A stretch of DNA of 64,000 bases. Source: Bacillota bacterium. GTDB taxonomy: Bacteria; Bacillota; Clostridia; Lachnospirales; Lachnospiraceae. Below, piece after piece: positions 26,235 through 36,422 of this stretch (position 1 is its first letter; each line of letters opens with the position of its first letter). The notes under the pieces are model-generated. The model made no database searches. It was not told where the DNA came from and saw only the letters and a list, made by a program, of their open reading frames with translations. The stretch is from the NCBI GenBank assembly GCA_023410575.1, contig JAEYPP010000009.1:5611-69610 (forward strand), given 5' to 3'. The position numbers were made by a program, and so were the translations under genes.

Positions 26235-26963
26235 TTAAACATCAATTTCTTTCTTCCAGCTTTCCAATAATCCATCCGTAATTGAATGAAATAGACGAGT
26301 ACGGACTCCCGGATGTTCTATATTTAGACGTTTTACAAGTTCTTTTGCGTATTCACGCTTCGTATAACCATCGACTGGGCAAGGATTTTTTATGACAGGT
26401 AGATTCATTGCATTTTTAAAACCAATCACATCGGCTTCTTCAACATAAATCAATGGACGAATGAGAGTGATATCCATTCGGTCCAAATAAGTAACAGGAG
26501 AGAAAGTATAGTATCTTCCTTCAAACAGAAGTGACATCAACGATGTTTCAATAACGTCATCTTTGTGGTGTGCATAAGCAGATTTATTACAACCAAGTTC
26601 TTTTGCCTTATCATTAAATGCGCCCTTGCGCATCTTTGCACATAAGGAACAAGGATTGGATTCTTTTCTAGTTTCAAAGATAATCTCAGCGATATTAGTA
26701 GTGACAACGGTATAATTAACATCAAGTTCTTTACATAAGGCTTCAACTTTAGAGGTATCAAAACCATGAAAGCCAAGACTTACCGTAATAGCTTCTAGTT
26801 CAAATTTTTTGGGATAAAAGCGACGTAATCCAGCTAAAGCATAAAGCATTGTTAAGCTATCTTTTCCACCAGAGATACCAACTGCAATTCGATCTCCCTC
26901 TTCGATCATATGATAATCATCGATTGCTTTTCTTGTTAGACTGTATAAGTGTTGTAATTTCAT
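26235..26963 (-). CDS. TtcA-like tRNA thiolase (PP-loop ATPase)
   Basis: A 242-residue N-type PP-loop enzyme. The ATP site SGGKDS is near residue 30, a CSLC pair near 107 matches the Fe-S-binding CxxC of TtcA/TtuA proteins, and a further Cys lies in NPCPVDG near 203. TtcA thiolates cytidine 32 of tRNA in the cytosol. Whether this protein modifies C32 or a different base is not decided by sequence. AAAGGG precedes the ATG. It is a single gene, convergent with the secreted genes to its left. Confidence 0.8.
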   Translation of the reverse strand: MKLQHLYSLTRKAIDDYHMIEEGDRIAVGISGGKDSLTMLYALAGLRRFYPKKFELEAITVSLGFHGFDTSKVEALCKELDVNYTVVTTNIAEIIFETRKESNPCSLCAKMRKGAFNDKAKELGCNKSAYAHHKDDVIETSLMSLLFEGRYYTFSPVTYLDRMDITLIRPLIYVEEADVIGFKNAMNLPVIKNPCPVDGYTKREYAKELVKRLNIEHPGVRTRLFHSITDGLLESWKKEIDV

Positions 26964-27195
26964 TTATAACCCTTTCTATTAATCAGATCCCACTATATCA
27001 TTTATAATGGTCATTTCAAATTTCGACAATCCTTATTATATCATACATATAATATTCGTCAATTCTACATTATATTGAAAATTTCCATAATTGTGACAAA
27101 AGATTGACGAATTATGACACATTTATAACACTTTTCTTATTTATTCTATAAAAGTGGTCAAGTGAAAAATTAGTAAAAAAAGTAGGAGATATAGA

Positions 27196-29826
27196 ATGAA
27201 AAAAAGAAAGAATTGTAAACGAATATGTGTACTGCTCATATCGAGCTTATTAATAAGTGGCTCACCATCCATGGATGTACTAGCTGCAAATAACCAAAAA
27301 CTATATAATTATACGACACAGAGCACGATGAAGGTGTCAGATACGAAAATTACTTATAAATATAATGGAACAACAATTAGCTTGCCTGGGACACCAGGAA
27401 TTCTAACAAGTAATAATGTTGCTCTTGGTCCATATGTAATGATTATGAATAAAAAAATGGGGATTAAGACGAAGTACGATAAGGCGAAAAAAACAGTTAC
27501 CTTTAAAAAAGGAAATACAACGGTTGTTTTATCTTTAGGAAGTAAAACAGCGATTGTTAATGGAAAAGAAGTTATGATGAGTGCTGCGCCAATTTGTGTG
27601 AAGTATGCCGACTCTAAAAAAACTGCTATCTTGGTACCTACACGTTTTATCTCAGAAACCTTTGGATTTTATTATGAATGGAATAGCTCAACATCTACGG
27701 TATCAATTAATGAAAGCCAAGTATTATCATATGATAATAAAACTGTAAATTATACAGGTGTATTAGGTAAAGTTTCACTCGATGGAAAAGACATTAATGT
27801 TTCCAATATGCCAACAATACTGATTAACAATACTGCAATGGTTCAAGCATACCGTGTATATAACAATAAATTAGGTGTTAAATATCGATATGTTCCAAGT
27901 ACAGGTAAGTTAACCTTTGTAAAGGGTGATATCATGCTTGAGATGCAATTAGGCAGTAGTATAGTAACGATTAATGGAATTGTAGCTGATTGTGGAGTAT
28001 CTCCTAAGTTAGTCAAGAACCTAACTACAGGTGTAGAAACAGTTATGGTACCAGCGCAATTTGTATCCAAAGCACTTGGATATGATTATGCTTGGAATTC
28101 TCAGACAAAGACATCCCAGATTATGACTTCGAAATTAGTAGGAGTAACACCTAATTTGATTATTAGTTCAGGATCATCAACTGGTGGTTCTACAGGAAAT
28201 TATAAGGAAGTAGAATACTTTAGATGGGGGTTAGCAAATCAATATAAACTTTCGGTAGAACAAGCAAAGTCAGCATTAGCAATGTCAAAAAATCTTGTAT
28301 TAAATAGTGGCTCAGCATCTACTTTAAGCTCAATTAGTGAAACTGTGACAACTTCTGAACTAGAAGCTATACAATTACAATTTACTAACAAACTAGATTC
28401 CGTTTCTGCAACACATGAGGGGAACAAAGTCACTATTTCATTAAAGAATACCTTCGCATCACAACAGATGATTAATTTCTCGAAAGAATTAATTGAGACT
28501 GCATCCGTTAATTATGACGCTGAAAACTTGGAAACGAATATTGTTGTAACTTTAAAAGGGGATAGTGCTAATTACGAATTGATTCCTTCAACTGATAATC
28601 TATCTTTAACTGTTAATTTTTATCCAAATTATATTACCGAGGTGGTTGCTGGCCAGGATGCATATGGATATCAGTATATCTCATTTCAAGGCTTATCAAA
28701 TTTAAAACCAATTGTAACAGAGAGTGCCCAAAATCTTTATTTACAATTTAACAACACATTGAATGGAGTTGGAGATCGGATTTATGTATCTGATTTATTA
28801 GACAGTAATAGGATTGATAATGTTATACTTGAATCCCCTTCCCAAAATTCCTCAATCTTTATTATTGAAAAACCAAATGCTGAATCCACTTATAAGATGC
28901 ATGAAGATGGAACTACACTTTCTTTTTACATAGATCGAGAAGAAAATATTCCAGTAATTAACGATACTCCGATTCAGATTCAGTTACCAGACGGAATAAA
29001 TGCATCCTCAATTACGGATGAAGATTTATACAAGTTGAATAAATTTCAGATTTTAATTCCTGGAGATCATCGTAGATTTTACGATGAGAATCCAATTATA
29101 AATTCATATAGCGACGTTGCTAACATAAAGGTTACTTATAACTCAAGTAATCAGACAGTAATCACAGTCTCTACCAATGTAATCCAAGGATATAAGTATG
29201 AAGTGGATGGTGACATTCTCAAATTAACCGTAGATTCTCCAAGTAAAATATATGATCGTATCGTTGTATTAGATGCTGGTCATGGCGGTAAGGATCCAGG
29301 TGCTGTCTATGGTTCTACGAAAGAAAAGGTTATTAATTTTAATGTTTTAAATGTTTACGCAAAAACCTATTTTGAAGAAGCTGGCATTAAAGTTTATTAT
29401 ACTCGTCAAGATGATACTTTAATCGCTTTAGCAGATCGTGCTAAATTTGCATCTCAGGTCGAAGCAGATCTATTTATCAGTGTACATTGCAATGCAGCAA
29501 CCAATACTGCTGCACATGGTAGTAGTGTATATTATAGCAGTACAAATAAAGCCAAAACTCCAAGTGGATTAACAAGTAAAGTATTAGCTACTAATATGGT
29601 AAATGCACTGTCCACAAATCTTGGAACTAAAAATTTAGGAACAATAGATAAAGGTTTTGTTGTCGTACGTGATAATTCAGTACCAGCAGTATTAGTTGAA
29701 CTTGCCTTCTTATCTAACCCAGAAGATAAGGCGAAATTAATTTCTGCAAGTTTTCAAAAGAAAGCAGCAAAAACAATTTGTGATTCTGTGGTTAGCATAT
29801 TTAAATCATATCCAACTAAGAGATAG
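27196..29826 (+). CDS. N-acetylmuramoyl-L-alanine amidase with two copper-amine-oxidase-N-like domains
   Basis: A signal peptide covers residues 1-31 (ends VLAA). Two copper-amine-oxidase N-like domains are at about 55-175 and 185-310; each ends in an F(Y/D)xW(N)S pattern (FYYEWNSSTST, YDYAWNSQTKT). A linker and an AMIN-like beta region run to about 685. The C-terminal amidase_3 domain has the zinc and catalytic residues: His696 (DAGHGG), Glu of GSTKEK, His764 (SVHCNA) and Glu835 (LVELAFLSN). It cleaves the bond between MurNAc and the stem peptide outside the cell. The following GHL10 gene starts 17 bp after the stop. Confidence 0.88.
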   Translation: MKKRKNCKRICVLLISSLLISGSPSMDVLAANNQKLYNYTTQSTMKVSDTKITYKYNGTTISLPGTPGILTSNNVALGPYVMIMNKKMGIKTKYDKAKKTVTFKKGNTTVVLSLGSKTAIVNGKEVMMSAAPICVKYADSKKTAILVPTRFISETFGFYYEWNSSTSTVSINESQVLSYDNKTVNYTGVLGKVSLDGKDINVSNMPTILINNTAMVQAYRVYNNKLGVKYRYVPSTGKLTFVKGDIMLEMQLGSSIVTINGIVADCGVSPKLVKNLTTGVETVMVPAQFVSKALGYDYAWNSQTKTSQIMTSKLVGVTPNLIISSGSSTGGSTGNYKEVEYFRWGLANQYKLSVEQAKSALAMSKNLVLNSGSASTLSSISETVTTSELEAIQLQFTNKLDSVSATHEGNKVTISLKNTFASQQMINFSKELIETASVNYDAENLETNIVVTLKGDSANYELIPSTDNLSLTVNFYPNYITEVVAGQDAYGYQYISFQGLSNLKPIVTESAQNLYLQFNNTLNGVGDRIYVSDLLDSNRIDNVILESPSQNSSIFIIEKPNAESTYKMHEDGTTLSFYIDREENIPVINDTPIQIQLPDGINASSITDEDLYKLNKFQILIPGDHRRFYDENPIINSYSDVANIKVTYNSSNQTVITVSTNVIQGYKYEVDGDILKLTVDSPSKIYDRIVVLDAGHGGKDPGAVYGSTKEKVINFNVLNVYAKTYFEEAGIKVYYTRQDDTLIALADRAKFASQVEADLFISVHCNAATNTAAHGSSVYYSSTNKAKTPSGLTSKVLATNMVNALSTNLGTKNLGTIDKGFVVVRDNSVPAVLVELAFLSNPEDKAKLISASFQKKAAKTICDSVVSIFKSYPTKR

Positions 29827-29842
29827 GGTAAGGAGAAAATGT

Positions 29843-31318
29843 ATGAAGAATAATTCGTTCAAAGCAATGATCGCATTCCTGTTAATGATTTGTTTTATAG
29901 GTGGTATTACAACACCAGTATATGCCGATGAACTTGTGATTAATGGATCTGCTCCAGTAGTAAATGTCACTTATTCGATTAAGGATTCGGTTGCAACTGT
30001 AACAGTTGATGCATCTAGTGATGCTGGTATCAAGAGTATCATATATTTATATGGTAGTGTTAGTTCTGTCGATAACGAAGTATGGGATACCCATGGAATT
30101 GATATTACGGATAATCCGAAGTTTACGGTAACCGAAAGTAGCACTTATAGCTTTAAAGTAACTGATAATAACGGAAATATTACAACTACAAAATTGAGTG
30201 TATCCTTTGATTTTAAGGCAGTTTGGATTTCTTATCTAGAGTTTAAATCTACTGGTTATACAGAAGTGGAATTTAAAGAACAGATCACTACGATGTTTGA
30301 TAATGTTGTAAGTATGGGAATGAATGCAGTAGTTGTACATGTTCGTCCTTTTGGTGATGCAATGTATAAGTCTAGTTATTTTCCTTGGTCAAAATATTGC
30401 TCGGGAACACAAGGCAAAGACCCTGGATTTGATCCACTCAAAATTATGGTTGACGAAGCTCACAAAAGAGGCTTACAATTTCATGCTTGGTTAAACCCAT
30501 ATCGAGTTACAACAGGAACAACTGATGTTACTAAGCTTGCTACTACAAACCAAGCTCGTAAATGGTTAACTGATAGCTCCACAAGCAATGATCGAAATGT
30601 TTTGTCATTTGGTGGAAATTTGTACTATAATCCAGGTTCCGCTTCTGTACGTAATTTAATTCGTAAAGGTGTAAAGGAAATTGTTAAAAACTATGATGTT
30701 GATGGAATTCATTTTGATGATTATTTCTATCCAACCTTAGGAAGTAATTATGAAAATTTATTTGATGCACCAGAATATCAAGCATATGTTAACGATTGTC
30801 AAAATAAAGGAACTACGAAAATTTTATCCATTGCAAATTGGAGAAGACGTAATGTTAATTGGTTAGTGAAAAACATCTATAATGATATTAAAAAGATTGA
30901 TTCCAATGTTGTATTTGGTATTAGTCCTGGAGGATTCTTAAATACTTTACTGATGGATGATCGTTATTATACTGATATAAAAACATGGATGTCAAAATCA
31001 GGTTATATTGATTATATTTGTCCTCAGATTTACTGGAGTTTTAGTCATAGCACTTATCCATTTGCAAAAACAGTAGATTTATGGAGTTCTTTATTAAAGA
31101 CTGATAGCGTGGATTTATATATTGGTATTCCTGTATATAAAGCAGGTTCAAAAGAAGAACCTGAATTTAAAACAAATAAAAATATTTTAGTAGATATGGT
31201 GGAATACTGTCAAAATAGTGGTTCAGTCGATGGATATATGTTCTATCGTTATGCTTATTTCTATAATTCCGTTACGAAAAAGGCTGTAGACTTATTAATT
31301 GACAAATTAAATCAATAA
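29843..31318 (+). CDS. secreted glycosidase-like GHL10 (DUF187) protein
   Basis: A signal peptide covers residues 1-29 (cut near YADE). An Ig-like domain spans about 32-128. A GHL10 barrel follows: KAVWISYLEF, AVVVHVRPFGDAMY, FHAWLNPYRVTT near residue 215, VDGIHFDDYFYP near 290 and ICPQIYWSFS near 395. The family is thought to act on glycan, perhaps the peptidoglycan sugar backbone. The frame extends upstream to 29780, but ATG 29843 has AAGGAG at the right distance and begins a clear signal peptide. It lies directly behind the amidase, so the two likely remodel the wall together. Confidence 0.85.
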   Translation: MKNNSFKAMIAFLLMICFIGGITTPVYADELVINGSAPVVNVTYSIKDSVATVTVDASSDAGIKSIIYLYGSVSSVDNEVWDTHGIDITDNPKFTVTESSTYSFKVTDNNGNITTTKLSVSFDFKAVWISYLEFKSTGYTEVEFKEQITTMFDNVVSMGMNAVVVHVRPFGDAMYKSSYFPWSKYCSGTQGKDPGFDPLKIMVDEAHKRGLQFHAWLNPYRVTTGTTDVTKLATTNQARKWLTDSSTSNDRNVLSFGGNLYYNPGSASVRNLIRKGVKEIVKNYDVDGIHFDDYFYPTLGSNYENLFDAPEYQAYVNDCQNKGTTKILSIANWRRRNVNWLVKNIYNDIKKIDSNVVFGISPGGFLNTLLMDDRYYTDIKTWMSKSGYIDYICPQIYWSFSHSTYPFAKTVDLWSSLLKTDSVDLYIGIPVYKAGSKEEPEFKTNKNILVDMVEYCQNSGSVDGYMFYRYAYFYNSVTKKAVDLLIDKLNQ

Positions 31319-31430
31319 CAAAGTCAAACATGTACCTCAAGTTATTCATGGTCTTACGACAGCTGTAGTAAAGAACATACAAGAATCTTTACATCATCAT
31401 CAGTCTACGTAGTAATGTGGATATAAATGA

Positions 31431-31457
31431 AGGGGCTGGAAACAGCTCCTTTTTTTC
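31431..31457 (+). terminator. intrinsic terminator after the amidase/GHL10 operon
   Basis: AGGGGCTG-GAAA-CAGCTCCT followed by TTTTTTTC. It lies within the longest frame of the next gene, which argues against the early start of that frame. Confidence 0.85.
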
Positions 31458-31479
31458 AAAAGTAAAGGAAAGCGAAAAT

Positions 31480-31926
31480 ATGACTATTTATGTTGATGCG
31501 GATGCATGTCCTGTAATAAAAATTATAGAAAATTGTGCAAAAAAAAGTAACATACCGGTTGTGTTATTATGTGATACCAACCATATCCTGTCCTCGGAGT
31601 ATAGTGATATCGTAATAATTGGTGCTGGTGCTGATGCAGTCGATTTTGCTCTTATCAATCGTTGTAAACGAGGAGATATTGTTGTTACGCAGGATTATGG
31701 TGTTGCAGCATTAGCTCTTGGTAAAGGTGCACATCCAATTCACCAAAGTGGAAAGTGGTATACCGATGACAATATAAATCAGATGTTAATGGAACGTCAT
31801 ATTGCGAAAGAAGAACGAAGAAAATCATCGAAGCATCATTTAAAAGGACCTAAAAAGAGAACTCTTGACGATAATGTTAGGTTTGAAGAATCTTTGAAAC
31901 GATTGATTATGAGCTTGGCAAATTAG
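31480..31926 (+). CDS. YaiI/YqxD family protein (UPF0178, DUF188)
   Basis: A 148-residue cytosolic protein of the DUF188 family: IYVDADACPV at the start, GADAVDFALINRCKRGDIVVTQDYG near residue 53, and a basic GPKKRTLDDNVRFEESL near 125. The acidic DADACP and TQDYG motifs suggest a PIN-like nuclease fold; activity is not proven. The frame opens at 31417, but the terminator in that stretch and AAAGGAAAG before ATG 31480 favour the later start. Confidence 0.85.
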   Translation: MTIYVDADACPVIKIIENCAKKSNIPVVLLCDTNHILSSEYSDIVIIGAGADAVDFALINRCKRGDIVVTQDYGVAALALGKGAHPIHQSGKWYTDDNINQMLMERHIAKEERRKSSKHHLKGPKKRTLDDNVRFEESLKRLIMSLAN

Positions 31927-32007
31927 TGTATGGGAGTTTTTCACCATAAGTTCATAAATTTAACGGATTCGTAAATACTGATAAAAAAGTTTGAAGGGGA
32001 TGTTATC

Positions 32008-32916
32008 ATGTTTACGAATAAAAGATTGACTCAAGCATATCACAACGCTCAAATAGAAGTATTTGATAAAGAATCGAAATATGTTTTTTTTAGTGATACC
32101 CATCGTGGAGATGATAGTATATCGGATGAATTCGCCAGAAATCAAGCATTAGTAGTTAGTGCATTACGTTACTATTATGAGAAAGGATATACTTATGTTG
32201 AAGTTGGTGATGGAGATGAGTTATGGGAGCATAAAAGTTTCAAACACATTCGAACTGCACATATTGATATCTTTACCATTTTAAAAAAATTCTTTCAAAA
32301 TAATCGAATGATTATGATTTACGGAAATCATAATATTTGTATGAAAAATCAAGGATATGTCCGACGTAACTATTACTCGTTTTATGATGAGTATGAAGAG
32401 AAGCAAGTATCTTTATTTCCAAATCTAAAACCACAAGAAGCATTAGTGTTAATACACAAGAAAACTGGACAAGAGATACTAGTGTTACATGGTCATCAGG
32501 GAGATTTTCTTAATGATCAGTTTTGGATAGGCTCTATGTTAACCCTTCGCTATTTTTGGAAATTCATGCATCTTGTTGGTTTTCGTAATCCAGCAAGTCC
32601 AGCAAAAAACCAAACCAAACGTCATAAAATAGAGAAAAATTATGCAAAATGGATTAAAAAAAATAAGATGATGTTAATATGTGGACATACCCATCGTTAT
32701 AAGTTCCCAAAACCCGGACAATATCCTTATTTTAATTCTGGCTGTGGAATCCATACAAAAGGGGTATCCTGTATTGAAATCGTTAATGATGAGATTATGT
32801 TAATTCAGTGGAGAATTGAAGCAAATCGTCAAGGTTTAATGCATGTCGTACGAAGAGTTATTCGTGGTCCTCGTTCCATTCAATCATTTGATATGAAGCG
32901 TTGCAATGTTGTATAG
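32008..32916 (+). CDS. calcineurin-like metallophosphoesterase
   Basis: The 302 residues contain the five metallophosphoesterase motifs in order: SDTHRGD (27-33), VGDGDELWE near 68, YGNHN near 107, VLHGHQGD near 155 and CGHTHRY near 226. This set binds two metal ions. The architecture resembles UDP-2,3-diacylglucosamine pyrophosphatase-type enzymes, but Gram-positive bacteria lack lipid A, so the substrate must differ. No signal peptide is seen. AAGGGG lies nine bases before the ATG. Confidence 0.82.
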   Translation: MFTNKRLTQAYHNAQIEVFDKESKYVFFSDTHRGDDSISDEFARNQALVVSALRYYYEKGYTYVEVGDGDELWEHKSFKHIRTAHIDIFTILKKFFQNNRMIMIYGNHNICMKNQGYVRRNYYSFYDEYEEKQVSLFPNLKPQEALVLIHKKTGQEILVLHGHQGDFLNDQFWIGSMLTLRYFWKFMHLVGFRNPASPAKNQTKRHKIEKNYAKWIKKNKMMLICGHTHRYKFPKPGQYPYFNSGCGIHTKGVSCIEIVNDEIMLIQWRIEANRQGLMHVVRRVIRGPRSIQSFDMKRCNVV

Positions 32917-32950
32917 CGTAACAAGAAAATATAGAAATGATATTACTGAT

Positions 32951-32987
32951 AAAGGCACTGGTCATGATATTCTCTCTAGTGCTTTTT
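32951..32987 (+). terminator. intrinsic terminator
   Basis: AAAGGCACT pairs with AGTGCTTTTT after a loop of ~16 bases. It closes the metallophosphoesterase gene. Confidence 0.7.
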
Positions 32988-33194
32988 CGATTGCAAAATT
33001 CAAACAATCATACTATACTAATCCCATACTGCTAAAATAAGTAGGACTAATACTAATATGAGAATATACCGTACTATCATTGAAGAGTAAAGTCATGAAT
33101 GTTTGTTAATGATTTACTGGGTTAAAATTCATAAGCAAAGTCAAGTTAAAATTGAAATATTACATATGGAAGGATTAAAATTACGGATACTAAT

Positions 33195-34403
33195 ATGACA
33201 AAACCAAATTTAAATCAACGTTTCACACGACAATATGCAGCTATTCAAGGTTGTTATTGGATGGCCTGTTGTGCGGCTATAAGTTATGCTTCTATTTATT
33301 TACTAGATAAAGGATATAGTAACTCTCAGATTGGATTAATCATGGCAATTTCTAATATTCTTGCTGTAGTATTACAACCACTTGCTGCCAGTTTCGCAGA
33401 TCGACATAAAAAAATAGAACTACGAAGCGTACTCACTGTGTTAAGTACAAGTATAATACTTGCTGCAGTCATATTTGTTTTTATTCTTTCACAATCCTTT
33501 GTACTATCAGCATTATTGGTATTTATTATTACGATGATTATCGTAATTCAACCATTGATGAATTCGTTAAGTGTTGCATATGAAGATTCACAAATTTATA
33601 TAAACTTCGGTTTTGCCAGAGGTATTGGATCGATAGCATATGCAGTGTTATCTACAAGCTTAGGATTATTACTACGACATTTTTCTAATATTATAATTCC
33701 AATCTGTTTATGTTTAACAATTACTGCATTTACATTGCTAGTATTTACATTTCGTAATATTAATCGTACAAGGAAAGAGATTGGAAAAGTAGAACTTAGT
33801 ACTAATAATTCGCACGAGGAACAAGCATCCTCTTTACTTGAATTTGTTAAAAGAAATAAGAGATTTATGTTGTTTTTACTCGGTGTATTTTTTATCTTTT
33901 ATAATCATAATACACTCTCTGTATTTACAATTCAGATTATACAAAGTTATGGTGGAGATAGTACGAATATGGGAATTGCGAACTCTATTGCAGCAATATC
34001 AGAGTTTCCAGCAATGTTTCTAGTGAATCGATTACTAAAAAAGTATAGTTGTTGTAATCTCATTCGATTTGCCGCCTGTACATTCGCAGTAAAACATTTA
34101 ATCATTCTATTTGCATCTTCTGTATCAGTTTACTATCTCTCACAAGTTTTACAAATTGGTAGTTATGCAATTTTTATTCCAGTTTCGGTTACTTACGTTA
34201 GTAGATTATTAAGTAGAGCAGATGCAGTAAAAGGACAGGCGTTTATAACAACTGCAATTACTCTGGGTTCTGTGTTCGCAAGTATAATAAATGGAAAACT
34301 GTTAGACCTTACAACTGTGAATAATGTTTTATGGATTGGAACAATCGTAGCTTGGATTGGATCTATCGTTCTATTTTTCTCAGTCGAAGAAGTAAAAGAT
34401 TAA
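33195..34403 (+). CDS. MFS transporter (MFS_1-like, sugar/nucleoside symporter-like)
   Basis: A 402-residue membrane protein with 12 predicted segments and the loop FADRHKK near residue 67 typical of the MFS A-motif region. The N-terminal RQYAAIQGCYWMACCAAISYA resembles the LacY/NupG-like MFS branch. The transported solute is unknown. The clear ribosome site GGAAGGA (33168-33174) is too far from ATG 33195 but well spaced for a non-standard ATT at 33180; a weak GGAT is the only site near the ATG. The start is therefore uncertain by up to five codons. Confidence 0.8.
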   Translation: MTKPNLNQRFTRQYAAIQGCYWMACCAAISYASIYLLDKGYSNSQIGLIMAISNILAVVLQPLAASFADRHKKIELRSVLTVLSTSIILAAVIFVFILSQSFVLSALLVFIITMIIVIQPLMNSLSVAYEDSQIYINFGFARGIGSIAYAVLSTSLGLLLRHFSNIIIPICLCLTITAFTLLVFTFRNINRTRKEIGKVELSTNNSHEEQASSLLEFVKRNKRFMLFLLGVFFIFYNHNTLSVFTIQIIQSYGGDSTNMGIANSIAAISEFPAMFLVNRLLKKYSCCNLIRFAACTFAVKHLIILFASSVSVYYLSQVLQIGSYAIFIPVSVTYVSRLLSRADAVKGQAFITTAITLGSVFASIINGKLLDLTTVNNVLWIGTIVAWIGSIVLFFSVEEVKD

Positions 34404-34559
34404 GTTGATAGGGTATTGTTCCATAATTTGTACTGTTTATTTTCTAATCATCTTTGTTATCATAATAATTATAGGTAAGTGCTATAGTGTTAACGGTACT
34501 TTCTAGCATTACAATAATCACTAAAGTGCACTGATAGAAAAATAAAAGTAGAGGATACT

Positions 34560-36323
34560 ATGAATAAATTATTTAAATTAATAGAAACTAGCTTGGACAA
34601 CTTTAAGATAAAAAAGAAACTTGTGCTACTTTACATATTTTGTGTTTTAGTTCCTTTATGTATCACAGATACCTTAATTATTAATATGGTAATTAATTCA
34701 GTGAAAAGCGTAAAATATCATGAAATGGAAAATATTGCAAACACTGTAAAATATAATTTTATCAATAGCATTAATAATGTTGATTCTGTTGCAAAAAGTA
34801 TGTATATGAATCAGTCAATCGATAGTTTTTTGGAGAAAGAATATAAAAATTCGTTTGATTATGTATCATCTTATCAGAGTTTTTTCAATAATTTTTTGTT
34901 TGATAATGGAATTAGTACGAATAAGGTATCAATAACTTTTTATACAGATAATGAAACTATAATTCAGGGTGGTAAACTTCAAAGTATTCAAAAGATTCAA
35001 GATAGTGATTGGTATCAATCATTTCTTGAATTAGGCGAAGAGAAAGCACTTTATATGATTTATGATACGAATAAGGTGAACTATAGACGTAGAATTATGT
35101 TCGTTCAAAAGATGAATTTCTTTTCTATGTCCAAATATAACAAAATAATTACCGTTGATTTGGATTATGGAGAAACGACTAGAAACCTTAATAAGATGAA
35201 TTTTAATTCACCAGTTTATGTTTGCTATGGTGATAAAATTTTAATGTCTAATCGTGATAATAATAGTATAAGTAGAGAATTTGAGACCTATGTGCCAGAT
35301 GATAATTCGTTACAAACAAGTATGAATTTATATGGAACATCTTTATCTATATATGTTCATGAAACACCAGTAGAATTTTCACAGACTCTCTATGCCAATT
35401 TTCCAATCATAATATTGATGATTTTGATTAATATTATTCTTCCAGTTATTTTTGCTTGGGGATTCAATCGTTCATTCACGACTCGATTACATGAATTAAG
35501 CACAGTATTTAACAAAGTTGATGAAGAACGGTTATCTGAGATTTCGAAAGTTCGTGGTAAAGATGAAATTGGTAAATTGATGTCCAATTATAATAAAATG
35601 GTACGAAGAATTAATGATTTGATTCAAACAGTATATATATCAAAGATGAAAGAACAGGAGATGACTGTTGCAAGAAAAAATGCAGAGTTATTAGCTTTAC
35701 AAAGCCAAATTAATCCACATTTTCTATTCAATGCTTTGGAAAGTATTCGGATGCATAGTGTTTTAAAAATGGAATATGAAACAGCGGAAATGGTGCATAG
35801 TCTAGCGGTTCTTCAAAGACAGTATTTGGAATGGAATGAAGATAACGTTGAAATTGAACGTGAAATTGAATTTGTTAAATACTATCTTGATTTACAAAAA
35901 TATCGTTTTGGTGACAGACTTTCCTATGAGCTAAAAGTAGATGAAATTTGTAAAGCTTACAGAATACCGAAGTTAACGATTGCAACTTTCGTTGAAAATG
36001 CTTGTATACATGGGATAGAATCTAAAACTACGCCTGGTTGGATATTTGTTAGAATCTTTCGTGAGGAAGAGTATCTAGTTATTGAAGTAGAAGATACTGG
36101 TAATGGTATGGATGAAGAATATATGCAACAATTAATATCTCAAATGCGTAATGCAAATATAGATATGTTAAAGGAAAAAGGGCGAGTAGGTATTATCAAT
36201 GCATGCTTACGGTTAAATCTATTTACAAATGGTAAGGCAAAATTTGAGTTAGAGGGAGAAAAAGGAATCGGAATAATTATCCAGATGAAAATACCTTTGA
36301 TTTATGTTGAACAAATGGTATAA
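34560..36323 (+). CDS. sensor histidine kinase, YesM family
   Basis: A membrane kinase of 587 residues. TM1 is about residues 21-45, an extracellular sensor domain runs to about 275, and TM2 spans 276-300. A HAMP domain follows, then the His_kinase domain with the phospho-acceptor His387 in QINPHFLFN, and an HATPase domain with VENACIHG and EDTGNGM. This LytS/YesM family usually pairs with AraC-type response regulators to sense plant polysaccharide fragments. Its partner is the next gene, 99 bp downstream, and the transporter and glycosidases that follow are the probable targets. Confidence 0.9.
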   Translation: MNKLFKLIETSLDNFKIKKKLVLLYIFCVLVPLCITDTLIINMVINSVKSVKYHEMENIANTVKYNFINSINNVDSVAKSMYMNQSIDSFLEKEYKNSFDYVSSYQSFFNNFLFDNGISTNKVSITFYTDNETIIQGGKLQSIQKIQDSDWYQSFLELGEEKALYMIYDTNKVNYRRRIMFVQKMNFFSMSKYNKIITVDLDYGETTRNLNKMNFNSPVYVCYGDKILMSNRDNNSISREFETYVPDDNSLQTSMNLYGTSLSIYVHETPVEFSQTLYANFPIIILMILINIILPVIFAWGFNRSFTTRLHELSTVFNKVDEERLSEISKVRGKDEIGKLMSNYNKMVRRINDLIQTVYISKMKEQEMTVARKNAELLALQSQINPHFLFNALESIRMHSVLKMEYETAEMVHSLAVLQRQYLEWNEDNVEIEREIEFVKYYLDLQKYRFGDRLSYELKVDEICKAYRIPKLTIATFVENACIHGIESKTTPGWIFVRIFREEEYLVIEVEDTGNGMDEEYMQQLISQMRNANIDMLKEKGRVGIINACLRLNLFTNGKAKFELEGEKGIGIIIQMKIPLIYVEQMV

Positions 36324-36422
36324 TAATAATGTTAGTTGCTTTTTCTAATGTATTATTATTCCATATTAGATTAAAAAGAATAAAGTCAGCAATTAACAGC
36401 TTTTGAGGAAGGAGAAATACAT

